Assembly (NCBI GenBank): GCA_030562215.1
Contig: JAUPFL010000001.1
Location: forward strand, 3,460,501-3,524,500
DNA: 64,000 bases
Source of the DNA: Peribacillus frigoritolerans
GTDB taxonomy: Bacteria > Bacillota > Bacilli > Bacillales > DSM-1321
Direction: 5' to 3'
The position numbers and the translations under genes were made by a program. Of the stretch, positions 20,613 to 29,836 are shown one piece after another. Under the pieces are notes generated by a model, which saw only the letters and a list, made by a program, of their open reading frames with translations, was not told where the DNA came from and made no database searches. The stretch's first letter is position 1; every line of letters begins with the position of its first letter.

Positions 20613-20911
20613 ATGGAAGAAAGTTATGATTACTTAGAAGAGTTAGAATATTTTTAGGTGGAACATTCCACCAGGATATTAGTTCGCCTGAACAAGCATT
20701 AGCTGAGTTTATAAACGAAGCTAATAAAGAATGTTTGCTTTTTACAATAAAGTATAGTGACGAATTTCTAACTAGTAATACAACAAAACAAGAAAAGGAA
20801 AACTATATTCAAACTAATGCTGAAATTTATTTTCCCGCAATTGGATTAACTCCTATACAGTGGCTTAATAATGTCGTAGAACAAATAAAAGAAGCTGTGA
20901 AATCAAAATAG
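20613..20911 (+). CDS. CdiI-type immunity protein for cassette 4 (frame break in T run)
   Basis: The small gene starts at ATG 20613, 17 bases after the toxin, with CGAGGA upstream. The first frame stops after 14 codons at the T5 run 20653-20657. One more T continues it as LGGTFHQDISSPEQALAEF and on to GLTPIQWLNNVVEQIKE, giving 99 residues. The YF-x-G-x-FHQD block is typical of CdiI immunity proteins that partner RNase A-like CdiA tips, so toxin and immunity agree. Confidence 0.68.
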
Positions 20912-20940
20912 TATTTTTGTAAAAATCTTGGGTGAAAACA

Positions 20941-20975
20941 AAAGGACCTTAACGTATGTTGTTAAGGTCCTTTTA
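20941..20975 (+). terminator. Terminator ending cassette 4
   Basis: A perfect stem AAAGGACCTTAAC with GTTAAGGTCCTTT, then T-rich. Homology to the LXG gene (copy 5) restarts within 15 bases. Confidence 0.92.
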
Positions 20976-20987
20976 TTATAGTGATTG

Positions 20988-21445
20988 AAGGACTATAGCC
21001 TCCTCCAGAAAACCGAATACGGGATATACGGACTCTCCTCGCAGCCACGGCCTCGGCGAAGCAGCCGTCGGCAAAGACATGTTTGGCAACCAGCTTACCG
21101 AGGAATAGCGCCAGAACGGCCTATTGATGGCACTTGGAATCGGCGGTGTGGCAGGTGCGGCTAAGGTCGCAGAGAAAGTAGCGAGCGGTACAAAGTTCAT
21201 TCCTTACAGCAAGGAATTTGCGCAAAAGCAGGTTCAGAAGGTTCAAGCAACAATAACAGACATAGCGAGATCAGGAAAAACCACGTTAAAAAATATAGGT
21301 AATGAAATAGGTAATGAAATAGGTAATGAAATAGGTAATGAAATAGGTAAGGAAGAAATCCATTTGGGAATATAACCGTTTAGGCCTTTTACCTGAATCT
21401 GAATATGATAAGAGTATTTTAGAAGAATACTTTAAAAAAGAATAA
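20988..21445 (+). pseudogene. Decayed LXG cassette 5 with repeat expansion and immunity or toxin tail remnant
   Basis: The fifth copy of the pretoxin repeat carries an amber codon (GAG GAA TAG CGC, where the other copies have CAG) and small indels near 21035. At 21295-21342 it has four 12-base units (ATAGGTAATGAA, encoding IGNE) where the other copies have one. The frame ends as KEEIHLGI; after it a short frame, GLLPESEYDKSILEEYF (21377-21445), looks like the very end of a lost toxin or immunity gene. The toxin domain is missing, so this is a genuine remnant. Confidence 0.8.
21295..21350 (+). repeat. Four tandem 12-bp units in cassette 5
   Basis: ATAGGTAATGAA is repeated four times without mismatch and followed by a partial fifth unit. 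It encodes IGNE repeats inside the pretoxin junction and is absent from the other copies. Confidence 0.95.
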
Positions 21446-21475
21446 TGAAAGACAAGAAAAGCTTGTTATTTTTAT

Positions 21476-21505
21476 GACCTTGACTCAAAAGTTAAGGTCT
21501 TTTCA
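21476..21505 (+). terminator. Terminator ending cassette 5
   Basis: GACCTTGACT pairs with AGTTAAGGTC across a CAAA loop, followed by TTTT. It has the same ACCTTGA core as the terminators of the earlier modules. Confidence 0.8.
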
Positions 21506-21610
21506 TTGTTGATATGAATATCAGCTAGATTTAGATTTAACACTGTTTGCCTTTTATGCAACAGCTGTTTTTTGTTTTTTCTAAGAAGGAATTCAAGTGT
21601 AAAACACATT

Positions 21611-21646
21611 AACGAAAGGAATTCTCATTTAAAGAATTCCTTTCGT
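21611..21646 (-). terminator. Hairpin after the siderophore-binding gene
   Basis: Perfect 14-base arms AACGAAAGGAATTC and GAATTCCTTTCGTT lie just past the stop of the minus-strand lipoprotein gene. There is no T run, so termination is likely but not certain. Confidence 0.75.
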
Positions 21647-21652
21647 TGCATA

Positions 21653-22566
21653 CTATTTGTTAAGAAATGACTTTTCGAAAAATTCCAGAAGATGCTCTAG
21701 AGTGATTGGATCACTGTAGGTGGATGCTTTACTATTTATTTCAAATATACGATCATTTTTAACTGCAGGTATATTTTTCCACGTTTCGGTTTCCACAAAT
21801 GAATTAACTACGTCCGGGTTTTTACTAAAGATAATATAATCTCCAGTATATTCAGGTAGCACTTCAGATGAGAGGACATAAATGCCGGATTTAAGTGCCT
21901 TTTCTTTTACTTTTTCAGGCATTTTCAAGTCCATTGCTTGGTACAATATTTCTGTTCCGCGTGCATAATTATTGCCGAATACATAAAACTCCTTAGCATC
22001 ATTTTCAATTACAGAAACGGTTGCATCTTCACCAATTTTTGCACGTATCGCTTTTCCTGCGGATTCTGCACGCGTTTCGAAATCATTAACCCATTCTTTT
22101 GCTTCCTTTTCTTTGTTTAAGAGTTTTCCGATTTCTATTTGCTGTGATAAATAATCTAATTTTCCCCAAGTGAATACTACAGTTGGAGCAATTTCATTTA
22201 ACTTTCCAATATTTTTCATCTCGGATCCCGCTATGATTAGATCCGGTTCCAATTCAATGATCTTCTCGAGGTTATCTTCTGATACGACTTCCACTCCCTT
22301 TAGTCTTTCTTTAAAAAGTGGATTCATATTAGTCCATTGGTCTATCCCAACGACATTACCTTCCAAAGCCAATACATTAGGTCCATTAGAGAGAGCAATT
22401 ATTCTTTTGGGTTTTTAGGAATCTCAATAGGGCCAGTTTCTGATTGATATGTAACTGTTTCTTTTTTAGCCTTGGATGCATTATTTTCGTTCGCTGTCTC
22501 TTTGTTCCCGCAAGCACTAAGAATAAGGACGAACAAGAGTAGGAAGGGGATGAATAGCTTTTTCAT
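21653..22566 (-). CDS. Iron(III)-siderophore ABC transporter substrate-binding lipoprotein (frame break)
   Basis: About 304 residues. The start MKKLFIPFLLLFVLILSACG is a lipoprotein signal with lipobox LSAC. The mature part is a FhuD/FeuA-type binding protein (PDLIIAGSEMKNIGKLNEIA; TWKNIPAVKNDRIFEIN). The frame breaks at the A run around 22404-22407; one more A gives PKNPKRIIALSNGPNVLALE. Two Fur-box-like sites stand upstream, so it should be induced by iron shortage. No permease or ATPase gene is adjacent, so it must use a transporter encoded elsewhere. Confidence 0.87.
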
Positions 22567-22628
22567 TCTGATTTTTCTCCTTATTAATAATAGAGTAGGT
22601 TAAAAACATATCAAAAAAATGTCTAATT

Positions 22629-22647
22629 AATAATGATATTCATTTTC
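22629..22647 (-). promoter_or_regulatory. Fur box-like site 1
   Basis: AATAATGATATTCATTTTC resembles the 19-base Fur consensus (GATAATGATAATCATTATC). It lies about 65 bases upstream of the siderophore-binding gene start. Confidence 0.7.
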
Positions 22648-22670
22648 AATGACTTCTTCAATATATTAAT

Positions 22671-22689
22671 AGTAATGATAATCATTGTC
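22671..22689 (-). promoter_or_regulatory. Fur box-like site 2
   Basis: AGTAATGATAATCATTGTC is close to the Fur consensus, with the core TGATAATCA intact. It lies about 105 bases upstream of the same gene. Confidence 0.75.
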
Positions 22690-22946
22690 AATAACTTTCG
22701 CCAGATGACTAAACTCTGTGTACTTAAAAATTGCAGTGTCCCAGTCATCATTTTCTGCCTGCGTCGTTAAATACTTGATGTTGAAGTCTTCCGTTAAATT
22801 TTTATTAATCTATAATAATTCTATTTAATTAATACTTGTTTACATAACTATGTTATGGTCTAATCGTTGAGAAATCATACTTATTTAAACTGAAATTTGG
22901 AAGTATATATAATTCTATAAATATAACTATAAGAAGGAAGAATTAT

Positions 22947-23711
22947 ATGAAAAAGTTTAAAAAGGATTTTTAGTCTTGTTAGCAAGTTTTTTTTTTTATT
23001 ACTATAATGGCTTTGGAACATGAATTAAATCAAAACGAACGGTAATAACCAGTGAGGATGGATCAGTGGTTCTAACTCAAATAAAAAAGGATGCATGGGT
23101 ACATACAATCATATACGGAAATCCAAGGTAATAAGATCGGTGCGAATGGTCTGGTTCTAAGTACTTCAAAAGGAGTCGTCTTAGTTGATGTTACTTGGGA
23201 CGATAAACTGGCTAAGCAATTATTGCATATGATAAAAAAGGAATTCAATAAACCTGTCAAGCTAAAGCAATAATCACTCACCATAAATTACGAAAGAATC
23301 GGTGGTATACAGGCATTATTGGATCAAAAGATAAAAACGGTAAGTACTCCTGAAACCGCAAGTTTGTCAAAAGAGTTCAACTATCCCATGCCTGATCCTT
23401 CAGTAGATTCAATGGCATCAACTTTAAAGGTTGGGAATATGAAATTGAAATATACTTCCCCGGGAAGCCCATACTTCTGATAACCTGTCAATCTGGCTGC
23501 CAAAGTATAACTTATTATTTGGTGATATGATTTTCGCGCTGGAACATCCAGGATCATTGATGAAGCCAACATGGAAGCTTGGCCAAATACGATGAAGAAT
23601 TTAATGTAAGTGTTTAAAGATGCGAAAATCGTTATTCTTGGCCATAAAACTTGGGGAGATTACAGTTTGCTCCCACATACATAGGAAATTGTCCAGAATC
23701 ATGAAAAATGA
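22947..23711 (+). pseudogene. Decayed class B1 (BcII-like) metallo-beta-lactamase
   Basis: Pieces in several frames follow the BcII order: an N-terminus MKKFKKDF with early stops; IGANGLVLSTSKGVVLVDVT; WDDKLAKQLLHMIKKEFNKP; then YERIGGIQALLDQK, where the HxHxD zinc motif has degraded to THHK plus a frame change; then GNMKLE; SDNLSIWLPKYNLLFGDMIF; and LGHKTWGDYSLLPHT, where the family usually reads GHG. At least five stops or frame changes plus altered zinc ligands show real decay rather than sequencing error. A ribosome site (GAAGGAAG) still precedes the ATG. Confidence 0.8.
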
Positions 23712-23799
23712 ATTAATTTGCATTCACTTCTAAACTTTTAGCAACTTGTCCACACCTTCCATCAGTCCATGCATATACAATAGTAAGGAGGGTGTTAGG

Positions 23800-23931
23800 A
23801 TGGAGCTAAATTGTTGTTATGAAGAAAAATGTTTTGAGAACAATGACCCAAGTACAGTATGGTTTCCTGGAAAGCGTTGTAAATGTAAATGTAAATGCAA
23901 AAAAACAAGCGCCGTTTTTATTAATCACTAA
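23800..23931 (+). CDS. Small Cys/Lys-rich peptide
   Basis: Forty-three residues from ATG 23800 with GGAGGGT upstream. The sequence contains CCYEEKCF and a striking CKCKCKCKK block near the C-terminus, seven Cys in all. A terminator follows 30 bases later, so this is a compact transcription unit. It could bind metal or be a secreted or coat-associated peptide. Family not recognised; no signal peptide is seen. Confidence 0.6.
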   Translation: MELNCCYEEKCFENNDPSTVWFPGKRCKCKCKCKKTSAVFINH

Positions 23932-23961
23932 ATGAATGACTGAAAAAAAGTTGTTCAACAG

Positions 23962-23987
23962 AGGCAGTCCTAGTGGCTGCCTTTTTT
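23962..23987 (+). terminator. Terminator after the Cys-rich peptide gene
   Basis: The stem AGGCAG with CTGCCT is followed by TTTTT. Confidence 0.85.
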
Positions 23988-24057
23988 ATTTGGACATGCA
24001 GTTATTGGGGAGAGTGGGATAATATTAGTGGGAATGCGCTGAAAATATGTAAAGATG

Positions 24058-24090
24058 AAAAACACTCAGCCATATCGGTTGAGTGTTTTT
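24058..24090. terminator. Hairpin terminator, possibly bidirectional
   Basis: AAAAACACTCA pairs with TGAGTGTTTTT. It lies between the Cys-rich peptide gene and the 3' end of rsbP and could serve either side. Confidence 0.75.
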
Positions 24091-24243
24091 AAGCAAGGGA
24101 TATAGAATAATAAAAGTTCATTGAACTAAAGTTAATTCTTAAATAAAAGGGCGTATCGAACATAGTATCTACTATACGAACTTCCAAGAAATTGAACAGT
24201 AACTTGTATTAGTTTATGTAACAGATAGCACAACCCCAATGTT

Positions 24244-25454
24244 TTATTTTAGTTTAACTAATATAAGACATTGGTCATCTTTACGTTGGTGTGTCTCTTC
24301 TTCATATCTAAGCGATTGTATAACTTCCTCCTTAAGTGTAGATAATGGGGCAGCCGAATAGGTCTTTAACAATGAGCATAAACGGTCTGAACCTAAAGGT
24401 TCTTCCACTCCATCTGTATAAAGGCAAAGCTTACTGTCCTTGCTGTATGTAAGGGTATTTGTATTAAAAATTATATCTTCAAACATCCCGAGTGGTGGCC
24501 GATTAGAACGCAACTCATATTGTTTTCCGTTTATATCCTGTAAAAGAACGGAAGGGTGGCCTGCATTGATATAATTAATTTCTCTCTTATCAGTATCGAT
24601 TAAAAGGTAGACGGCTGTGCAATAATGCGAAGATTCACTTGTGTTTTTGAATAAAGAATGAAGATGATCCTCTAATTCCTTCATCACAGTTTTCACTTCT
24701 GAACCTTTTAAAATTAATCTCTCAAATATGGAATGTAGTGACATGGTTATTAGGGCAGAAGAAAGCCCGTGCCCCATCACATCAAGTAGGATAAGGCCAT
24801 ACCGTTTGGCGTCAATTTGGTAAAATCCATATAGATCACCCGATAATTGATTGGAGCCTTTATAATATGCTTGAATTTCAAGATGTTCATTAATAATAGG
24901 AACTGGTAATAGTGTCTCTTGGATTTTTTTGGCAAGACCCAGTTCTCTTTCTGTATCTACTTTGTATTTTTCATTTTTTTCGTTCAATTCAATCAGCTTA
25001 TTCTTTTGCATTTTCATCGTTTCATGAGCAATCTCTAAATCAGCATAAGCCTTATTCTTAGCATTTAGTGCGGTCTCTGCCTCTTTTTCGCTTTAAGAAG
25101 CTCATTTTCTAATTCATTTCTTTTTCGCATTGGAATCACCACACACTCAATAATGGTTCTTCCATCTCGTTCTCTTTGAACAGCGTTGAGTAATACAGGT
25201 ATTTCTTCATCATCTACAGACTTTAAGGATATATATATTTCCTCAATCTGATTTTCTAACTTAATCAGAGGAACCAGATAAAGCTGATGAAAGAGTATAG
25301 CTGAAGCCGAAAGGATAAAATTAATGGGCTGCCCTTGCAATTGATCGAGATTATACCCCAATAATTTAAGTAAGGTTTGATTAACGGATAAAATATCATC
25401 TTCTTCTGATAAAGTTAAATATCCGCAGGGTGCCTCATTTAGTTGTTCATTCAC
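24244..25454 (-). CDS. rsbP: RsbP: PAS-domain PP2C phosphatase of the energy-stress pathway (frame break)
   Basis: About 403 residues repaired. Residues 1-110 form a PAS domain (APCGYLTLSEEDDILSVN), then a coiled coil, then the SpoIIE-type phosphatase domain (SNQLSGDLYGFYQID; LDVMGHGLSSALITMS; YINAGHPSVLL; LYTDGVEEP). It dephosphorylates RsbV~P to release SigmaB when energy is low, together with RsbQ. One base is missing in the five-base run at 25084-25088; restoring it joins the PAS part to KEAETALNAKNKAYADLE. It lies 22 bases after rsbQ, as in B. subtilis. Confidence 0.94.
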
Positions 25455-25476
25455 AAAAATTCACACCCATCTCTAT

Positions 25477-26298
25477 CTATAAATCGTTTGTCGGAAATTC
25501 ATCCAAAAACTGTCGGATTAAGAATATCGTCTCTTCAGGATGACTCATATGTGGACAGTGTCCTGTTGCTTTCATCATTTTCAATGTACTATCAGGAAGA
25601 TGCTTATGAATATATTCACCTACTGCTGACGGAGCAATAACATCTTTGGAACATTGTAAAATGAGTGATGGTACTTTTACTTTCGCTAAGTCTTTACGGT
25701 TGTCTGCAAAAAAGGTAACCTCAGCAAATTGTCGTGCGATAATGGGATCAGTAGAACAAAAACGATTCTCTAAATCCCGTTTAAGCTCTGGGCGATCTGG
25801 ATTACTCATGACCGTTCCCGCAAAAGCGGTTGCCCAGCCTATGTAATTTTTGTCCATCATATCAATCAATCCTAAAAGTTGTTCTTTCTCGAATCCTCCA
25901 TAATAATCATTAGGGAGATTCAGGTAGCAAGGGGAAGGACCAACCAGGACAAGTTTAGAAAAATATTCAGGATGTTTAATTGATGCCAGCATGCCAATCA
26001 CACATCCAACAGAGTGTCCAACAAATATAGCATCTTTTAGGTCTAATGCGGAACAAACATCAATTACGTCTTGTGCATACCCATCAAGAGTACTGTATCT
26101 TTCCACGTTATATGCCTGTATATCTGAATTACCAGACCCAACATAGTCAAATAGAATAATATGGTATTCATCTTCGAAGTCTTTTGCAACGGATTGCCAG
26201 ACATTTTGATCACAACCAAAACCTGGTGCAAATATCATTGGTCGTGTACCTTTTCCTCTAACCTTAACATTATTACGCAATAAAATATTGGGATTCAT
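25477..26298 (-). CDS. rsbQ: RsbQ: alpha/beta hydrolase required for RsbP activity
   Basis: 273 residues, closely following B. subtilis RsbQ ([27 protein letters not shown]). The nucleophile Ser is in GHSVG near residue 96 and the catalytic His is in [11 protein letters not shown]. It binds or hydrolyses an unknown hydrophobic compound and activates RsbP. ATG at 26298 is preferred because GAAGGAGCC lies eight bases upstream; an ATG five codons earlier overlaps that site. It starts the rsbQ-rsbP operon. Confidence 0.95.
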   Translation of the reverse strand: MNPNILLRNNVKVRGKGTRPMIFAPGFGCDQNVWQSVAKDFEDEYHIILFDYVGSGNSDIQAYNVERYSTLDGYAQDVIDVCSALDLKDAIFVGHSVGCVIGMLASIKHPEYFSKLVLVGPSPCYLNLPNDYYGGFEKEQLLGLIDMMDKNYIGWATAFAGTVMSNPDRPELKRDLENRFCSTDPIIARQFAEVTFFADNRKDLAKVKVPSLILQCSKDVIAPSAVGEYIHKHLPDSTLKMMKATGHCPHMSHPEETIFLIRQFLDEFPTNDL

Positions 26299-26745
26299 GA
26301 TTGGCTCCTTCATTTAGAAGATATACTTACTATATGTTAACACTAACCTTATTCGAATTAAAGAATTACACTTTAGGAATGGGGAGAGAGGTATACACTT
26401 GGGGAGTTTCAGACTATTGACGTATACACGACCTCTTATACCCGGAAATGGTCGACAATGTTCCTTGATAATTGATCTTTGGAAAGCCTCATTATAAAAA
26501 GGGATTATGTATAGGAGAACTACGAGGGATTTTTTGATTAGATCGCTAAAAAATATATGGTCATGATGTTATTCATTCCACTACTCTAGAGTAGAGCAGA
26601 GATAAGTGGGGATTTAAACCCTATTTTATGTTTATATTTTAATAGATGAAATAGGGGTTTTTGGTTATGGGTAACTTGTATGAAAATGAAAAAGGAAATG
26701 TTACTAGTGAAATAGGAATTAGGTCTTACACGAAATATTACAATC
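26299..26745. other. Intergenic upstream of rsbQ
   Basis: It contains a 14-base perfect palindrome CTACTCTAGAGTAG (26581-26594) and a terminator-like hairpin AAACCCTATTT ... AAATAGGGGTTT (26615-26661). No gene supported. Confidence 0.5.
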
Positions 26746-27024
26746 TTATTGATGCTCACTAAAACTGGTCATTTTTGTTTTGCTTCCTCTTTTTAAACAA
26801 AAACTGAGACATATGAGATATGATAAGAAAAAAATCAGAAGGAAAACCTCCCAAAGTGTCAATCGTTGCCTGTATGAATAAGTTGCTTCATTGGATTTAC
26901 GCTCTATTAAAGAGAAAAGAAATGTTCCTAGATATAGCCTGATTAACGGTTTTATGAAAAAGAGAAAAATCCTTCCAAAAGGGTTTTGGAGGGTTATTTG
27001 GCATGGCCAAAAATAGTATATCAT
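26746..27024 (-). CDS. Doubtful small membrane protein
   Basis: A 92-residue frame with two hydrophobic stretches (IRLYLGTFLFSLIE; VFLLIFFLSYLICLSF). No convincing ribosome site precedes the ATG, and I recognise no family. Kept at low confidence because it fills an otherwise empty stretch. Confidence 0.25.
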   Translation of the reverse strand: MIYYFWPCQITLQNPFGRIFLFFIKPLIRLYLGTFLFSLIERKSNEATYSYRQRLTLWEVFLLIFFLSYLICLSFCLKRGSKTKMTSFSEHQ

Positions 27025-27428
27025 AAGGAAATGAAAATTTTAGAGAAAGATATTGACATCCAATTAGCTGATTTAGCTGAAGAACGGAGCGTCTTTAAGG
27101 CAGCTTTTTTCTTTATGCAACTAACAGGGCAGTTAGTTGCATAAGAACTGTAAATAAGTATCTTAATGAAATAATCATCTATAATTTATCTTGAATTATT
27201 ATATTTTTATTACTATAATTACAAGGAAAGTACGCGAATTGAATAAATGATTGCGAATTGAATACTTTCTTTTAAAAAACTTATTGTAATAAGAGATAGA
27301 GGAGCCATTATCATTAAAAATTAATGTTGTTTACGACTGTGGGAATTCATCAGTTGATGAAGTTGATATTTTTACAGTGAAGAAACTAGGTATCTTCTAA
27401 GCTAGTAAATTTTATGAGGGGTGTTAGA
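27025..27428. other. Intergenic upstream of the AGCS symporter
   Basis: It holds a hairpin TATGCAACTAAC ... GTTAGTTGCATA (27114-27143) and a segment TAGCTGAAG-x-ACGGAGC ... GTCTTTAAGGCAGC (27071-27106) that recurs almost unchanged at 29274-29309. Confidence 0.5.
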
Positions 27429-28861
27429 ATGCAACAATTATTACATGATGTAGTTGGCGTAACAAATGAATTTCTTTGGTCAAAATTATTAGTTATTATG
27501 CTTGTTTCTTGTGGGATTTATTTCACATTTAAATTAAAATTTGTACAGGTTCGAATGTTAAAGGAAATGGTCCGTGTTTTAATGGAGGGAGAACTAGTTC
27601 TAAAGACAGCGTTTCCCCATTTCAAGCTTTCTGTATTGGTATGGCGGCTCGCGTTGGAACAGGTAATATCACGGGAATTGCGATTGCGATTGCATTAGGC
27701 GGTCCTGGAGCGATATTCTGGATGTGGATTATTGCTATTATTAGCTCAGCAACCAGCTTTATTGAAAGTACGTTAGCACAAGTATATAAAGTAAAAGATA
27801 AAACTGGTTTCCGAGGCGGTCCATCCTATTATATGGAAAAAGGATTAAACAAACGTTGGATGGGAGTATTATTCTCCATTTTAATTACGCTTTCTTTCGG
27901 TCTTGTATTCAATTCTGTACAATCAAATACCGTTACAATTGCTTTTGAGAACTCATTTGGTACAGATCGTTTAACTGTAGGGATTCTCATGACACTTGCT
28001 TTCGCTGTGATTATCTTTGGCGGTGTGAAGCGTATTGCAAAAATTTCTGAATACAAGGTTATGATTCTAGGTGTGATATACCTTGGAATGGCATTATTCG
28101 TCATAGCAATGAACATTACCAAAATGCCGGAAATTCTTTCTCTTATTATTAATAACGCGTTTGGCTTTGAACAACTAGCAGGCGGTTCAATCGGAGCTGC
28201 GTTCATGAATGGGGTTAAACGTGGCTTATTTTCGAATGAAGCGGGGATGGGGAGTGCGCCAAACGTTGCTGCAACGGCTAAAACAAGTCATCCGGTGAAA
28301 CAAGGACTTATTCAGGCATTTGGCGTATTGACGGATACACTGATCATCTGTACAAGCACAGCGTTTATTATTTTACTTTCGGATGCTTATAAACAACCAG
28401 GGCTATCTGGCATTGCACTTACACAAACTTCATTAAGTGAACACATTGGTTCCTGGGCATCAGGTTGTCTCGCTATCTTTGTTTTCCTATTTGCATTCGG
28501 TTCATTAATTGGTAACTATTATTATGGGGAAACAAATATTCGATTTTTACACTCAAGTAAAGTATGGTTGATTTTATATCGAATAGGCGCGTTCGCCATG
28601 ATTGTATTCGGTTCGATTGCAAAGGTCGAGCTTGTATGGGAATTAGCAGATATATTTATGGGCTTGATGGTTATCGTAAACTTAATTGCCGTTTTCTTAT
28701 TATCAAAAGTAGCTTTTGCAGCATTAAGTGATTATATGAATCAGAAAAAAGCTGGCCAAGATCCTGTTTTTTATAAAGACAGCATTAAAGGGCTTGAAAA
28801 TCTTGAATGTTGGGAGCACTCTCAAGATGCTACCACTTTTAAAAAGGAAAACGCCATGTAA
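27429..28861 (+). CDS. Sodium:alanine/glycine/glutamine symporter, AGCS family (frame break)
   Basis: About 477 residues with eleven or so membrane segments. AGCS signatures include MAARVGTGNITGIAIAIALGGPG, NGVKRGLFSNEAGMGSAPN and FGSLIGNYYYGETNIRF (the longer ones are overlapping segments, shown in part). The protein imports a small neutral amino acid with Na+ (AlsT/GlnT type). ATG 27429 is used because GAGGGG stands upstream. One base is missing near 27595; repairing it gives GELSSKDSVSPFQAFCIG. It stands alone. Confidence 0.88.
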
Positions 28862-29836
28862 TAAAAAAGAACGGCTAAAACTAATATCCCCAGCGAACCG
28901 GTTCATTTAGCTCTAATGTTGACAGAACACACGAAAAATCCCCTGAGTACTGTGGGAAGTACCATTAGAGGGACACGAAGGTTATGTGTGAATGACTGAC
29001 TATATCTATAGTCCATTGTGAGGAATGGGTGACCCTAAAATTTTTTAGGGATAAAAATCGCTGACGGTATTACAACAACCGCAGATAGAACCATTATGGA
29101 ACATATTTTTATCAATGGAGTTTAATATCATTTACTTTAACTATTTTCTGTTACCGTAAATTTTTAAATTTGTACCAACTATTTCAAACTAATATATATG
29201 AATAGCTGTCTTTTAGGACAGCTTTTTTTATTTTTTGATTGTGAAAGAGTGTACTTAAACTAACTGGCGCTTTAGCTGAAGGTCGGAGCTGTCTTTAAGG
29301 CAGCCTTTTTGTATGAAAACACATTAGTAAAAAGGAAAAAACCTCCATATTCTCATTTTTTTCGAAGGGCGTAAATGTACTATTTCGTTATTTTAACTGG
29401 TTATGCAGTTTGTTGTTTAGATGGAGCAATTGAATAGCCTTTCTTTTTTAGGTGGAAAATTACGCTACAAAGTTTTTTGATTTTGCCGTGATCCGTCAAA
29501 AGATGACAGAACTGCAAAAAACTCAGGAGCAAGTATCACTTATAATCGAATTAACTTGAAATATTTCTTTCACTTTCTTTATTTTGTAACGAAACGATAG
29601 AAGTCGGATTCATTAATTATACAAACATGGGTGCGTTTACATTTCAGAATATTCTTAAATAATAAATGTGAGTTTTTGTAGTTTTTTGTAGGATGATGTA
29701 GTTTCGATGATAAAGTAAATGAAAAGTTAAGTTTTTATTAACATTGGTATCGTTAGGGGATTCAGAGTCAGGTAGCAAAGGTCAAAAAGTAAAAAGAGCT
29801 TAAACATAATGAAAAAGGAAAGGTCAGGTAAGTAAA
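28862..29836. other. Long gene-free stretch (975 bases)
   Basis: No supported gene. Features seen are eight-base inverted arms CTCTAATG/CATTAGAG about 45 bases apart (28910-28974), a small stem CCCTAAAA ... TTTTAGGG (29034-29051), a good terminator at 29204-29229, and a second copy of the TAGCTGAAG ... GGCAGC segment. The last 150 bases are probably the gltT promoter region. Confidence 0.5.
29204..29229 (+). terminator. Terminator between the two symporter genes
   Basis: AGCTGTC pairs with GACAGCT around a six-base loop, followed by TTTTTT. It lies 340 bases after the AGCS symporter stop. Confidence 0.8.

Noticed and set aside
13510..21505. CRISPR or integron array as explanation of the repeats
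   Set aside because: Repeats are long coding pretoxin segments with different coding tails; there are no short regular repeats, integrase or attC-like sites beyond the terminator hairpins.
22690..22946. Additional siderophore-transport genes upstream of the binding protein
   Set aside because: The stretch has no frames resembling permease or ATPase; only the Fur boxes and a promoter region are present.
29453..29561. Frame ending FFDFAVIRQKMTELQKTQEQ, possibly the tail of a lost gene
   Set aside because: Only ~35 codons, preceded by a stop, no recognisable family or ribosome site.
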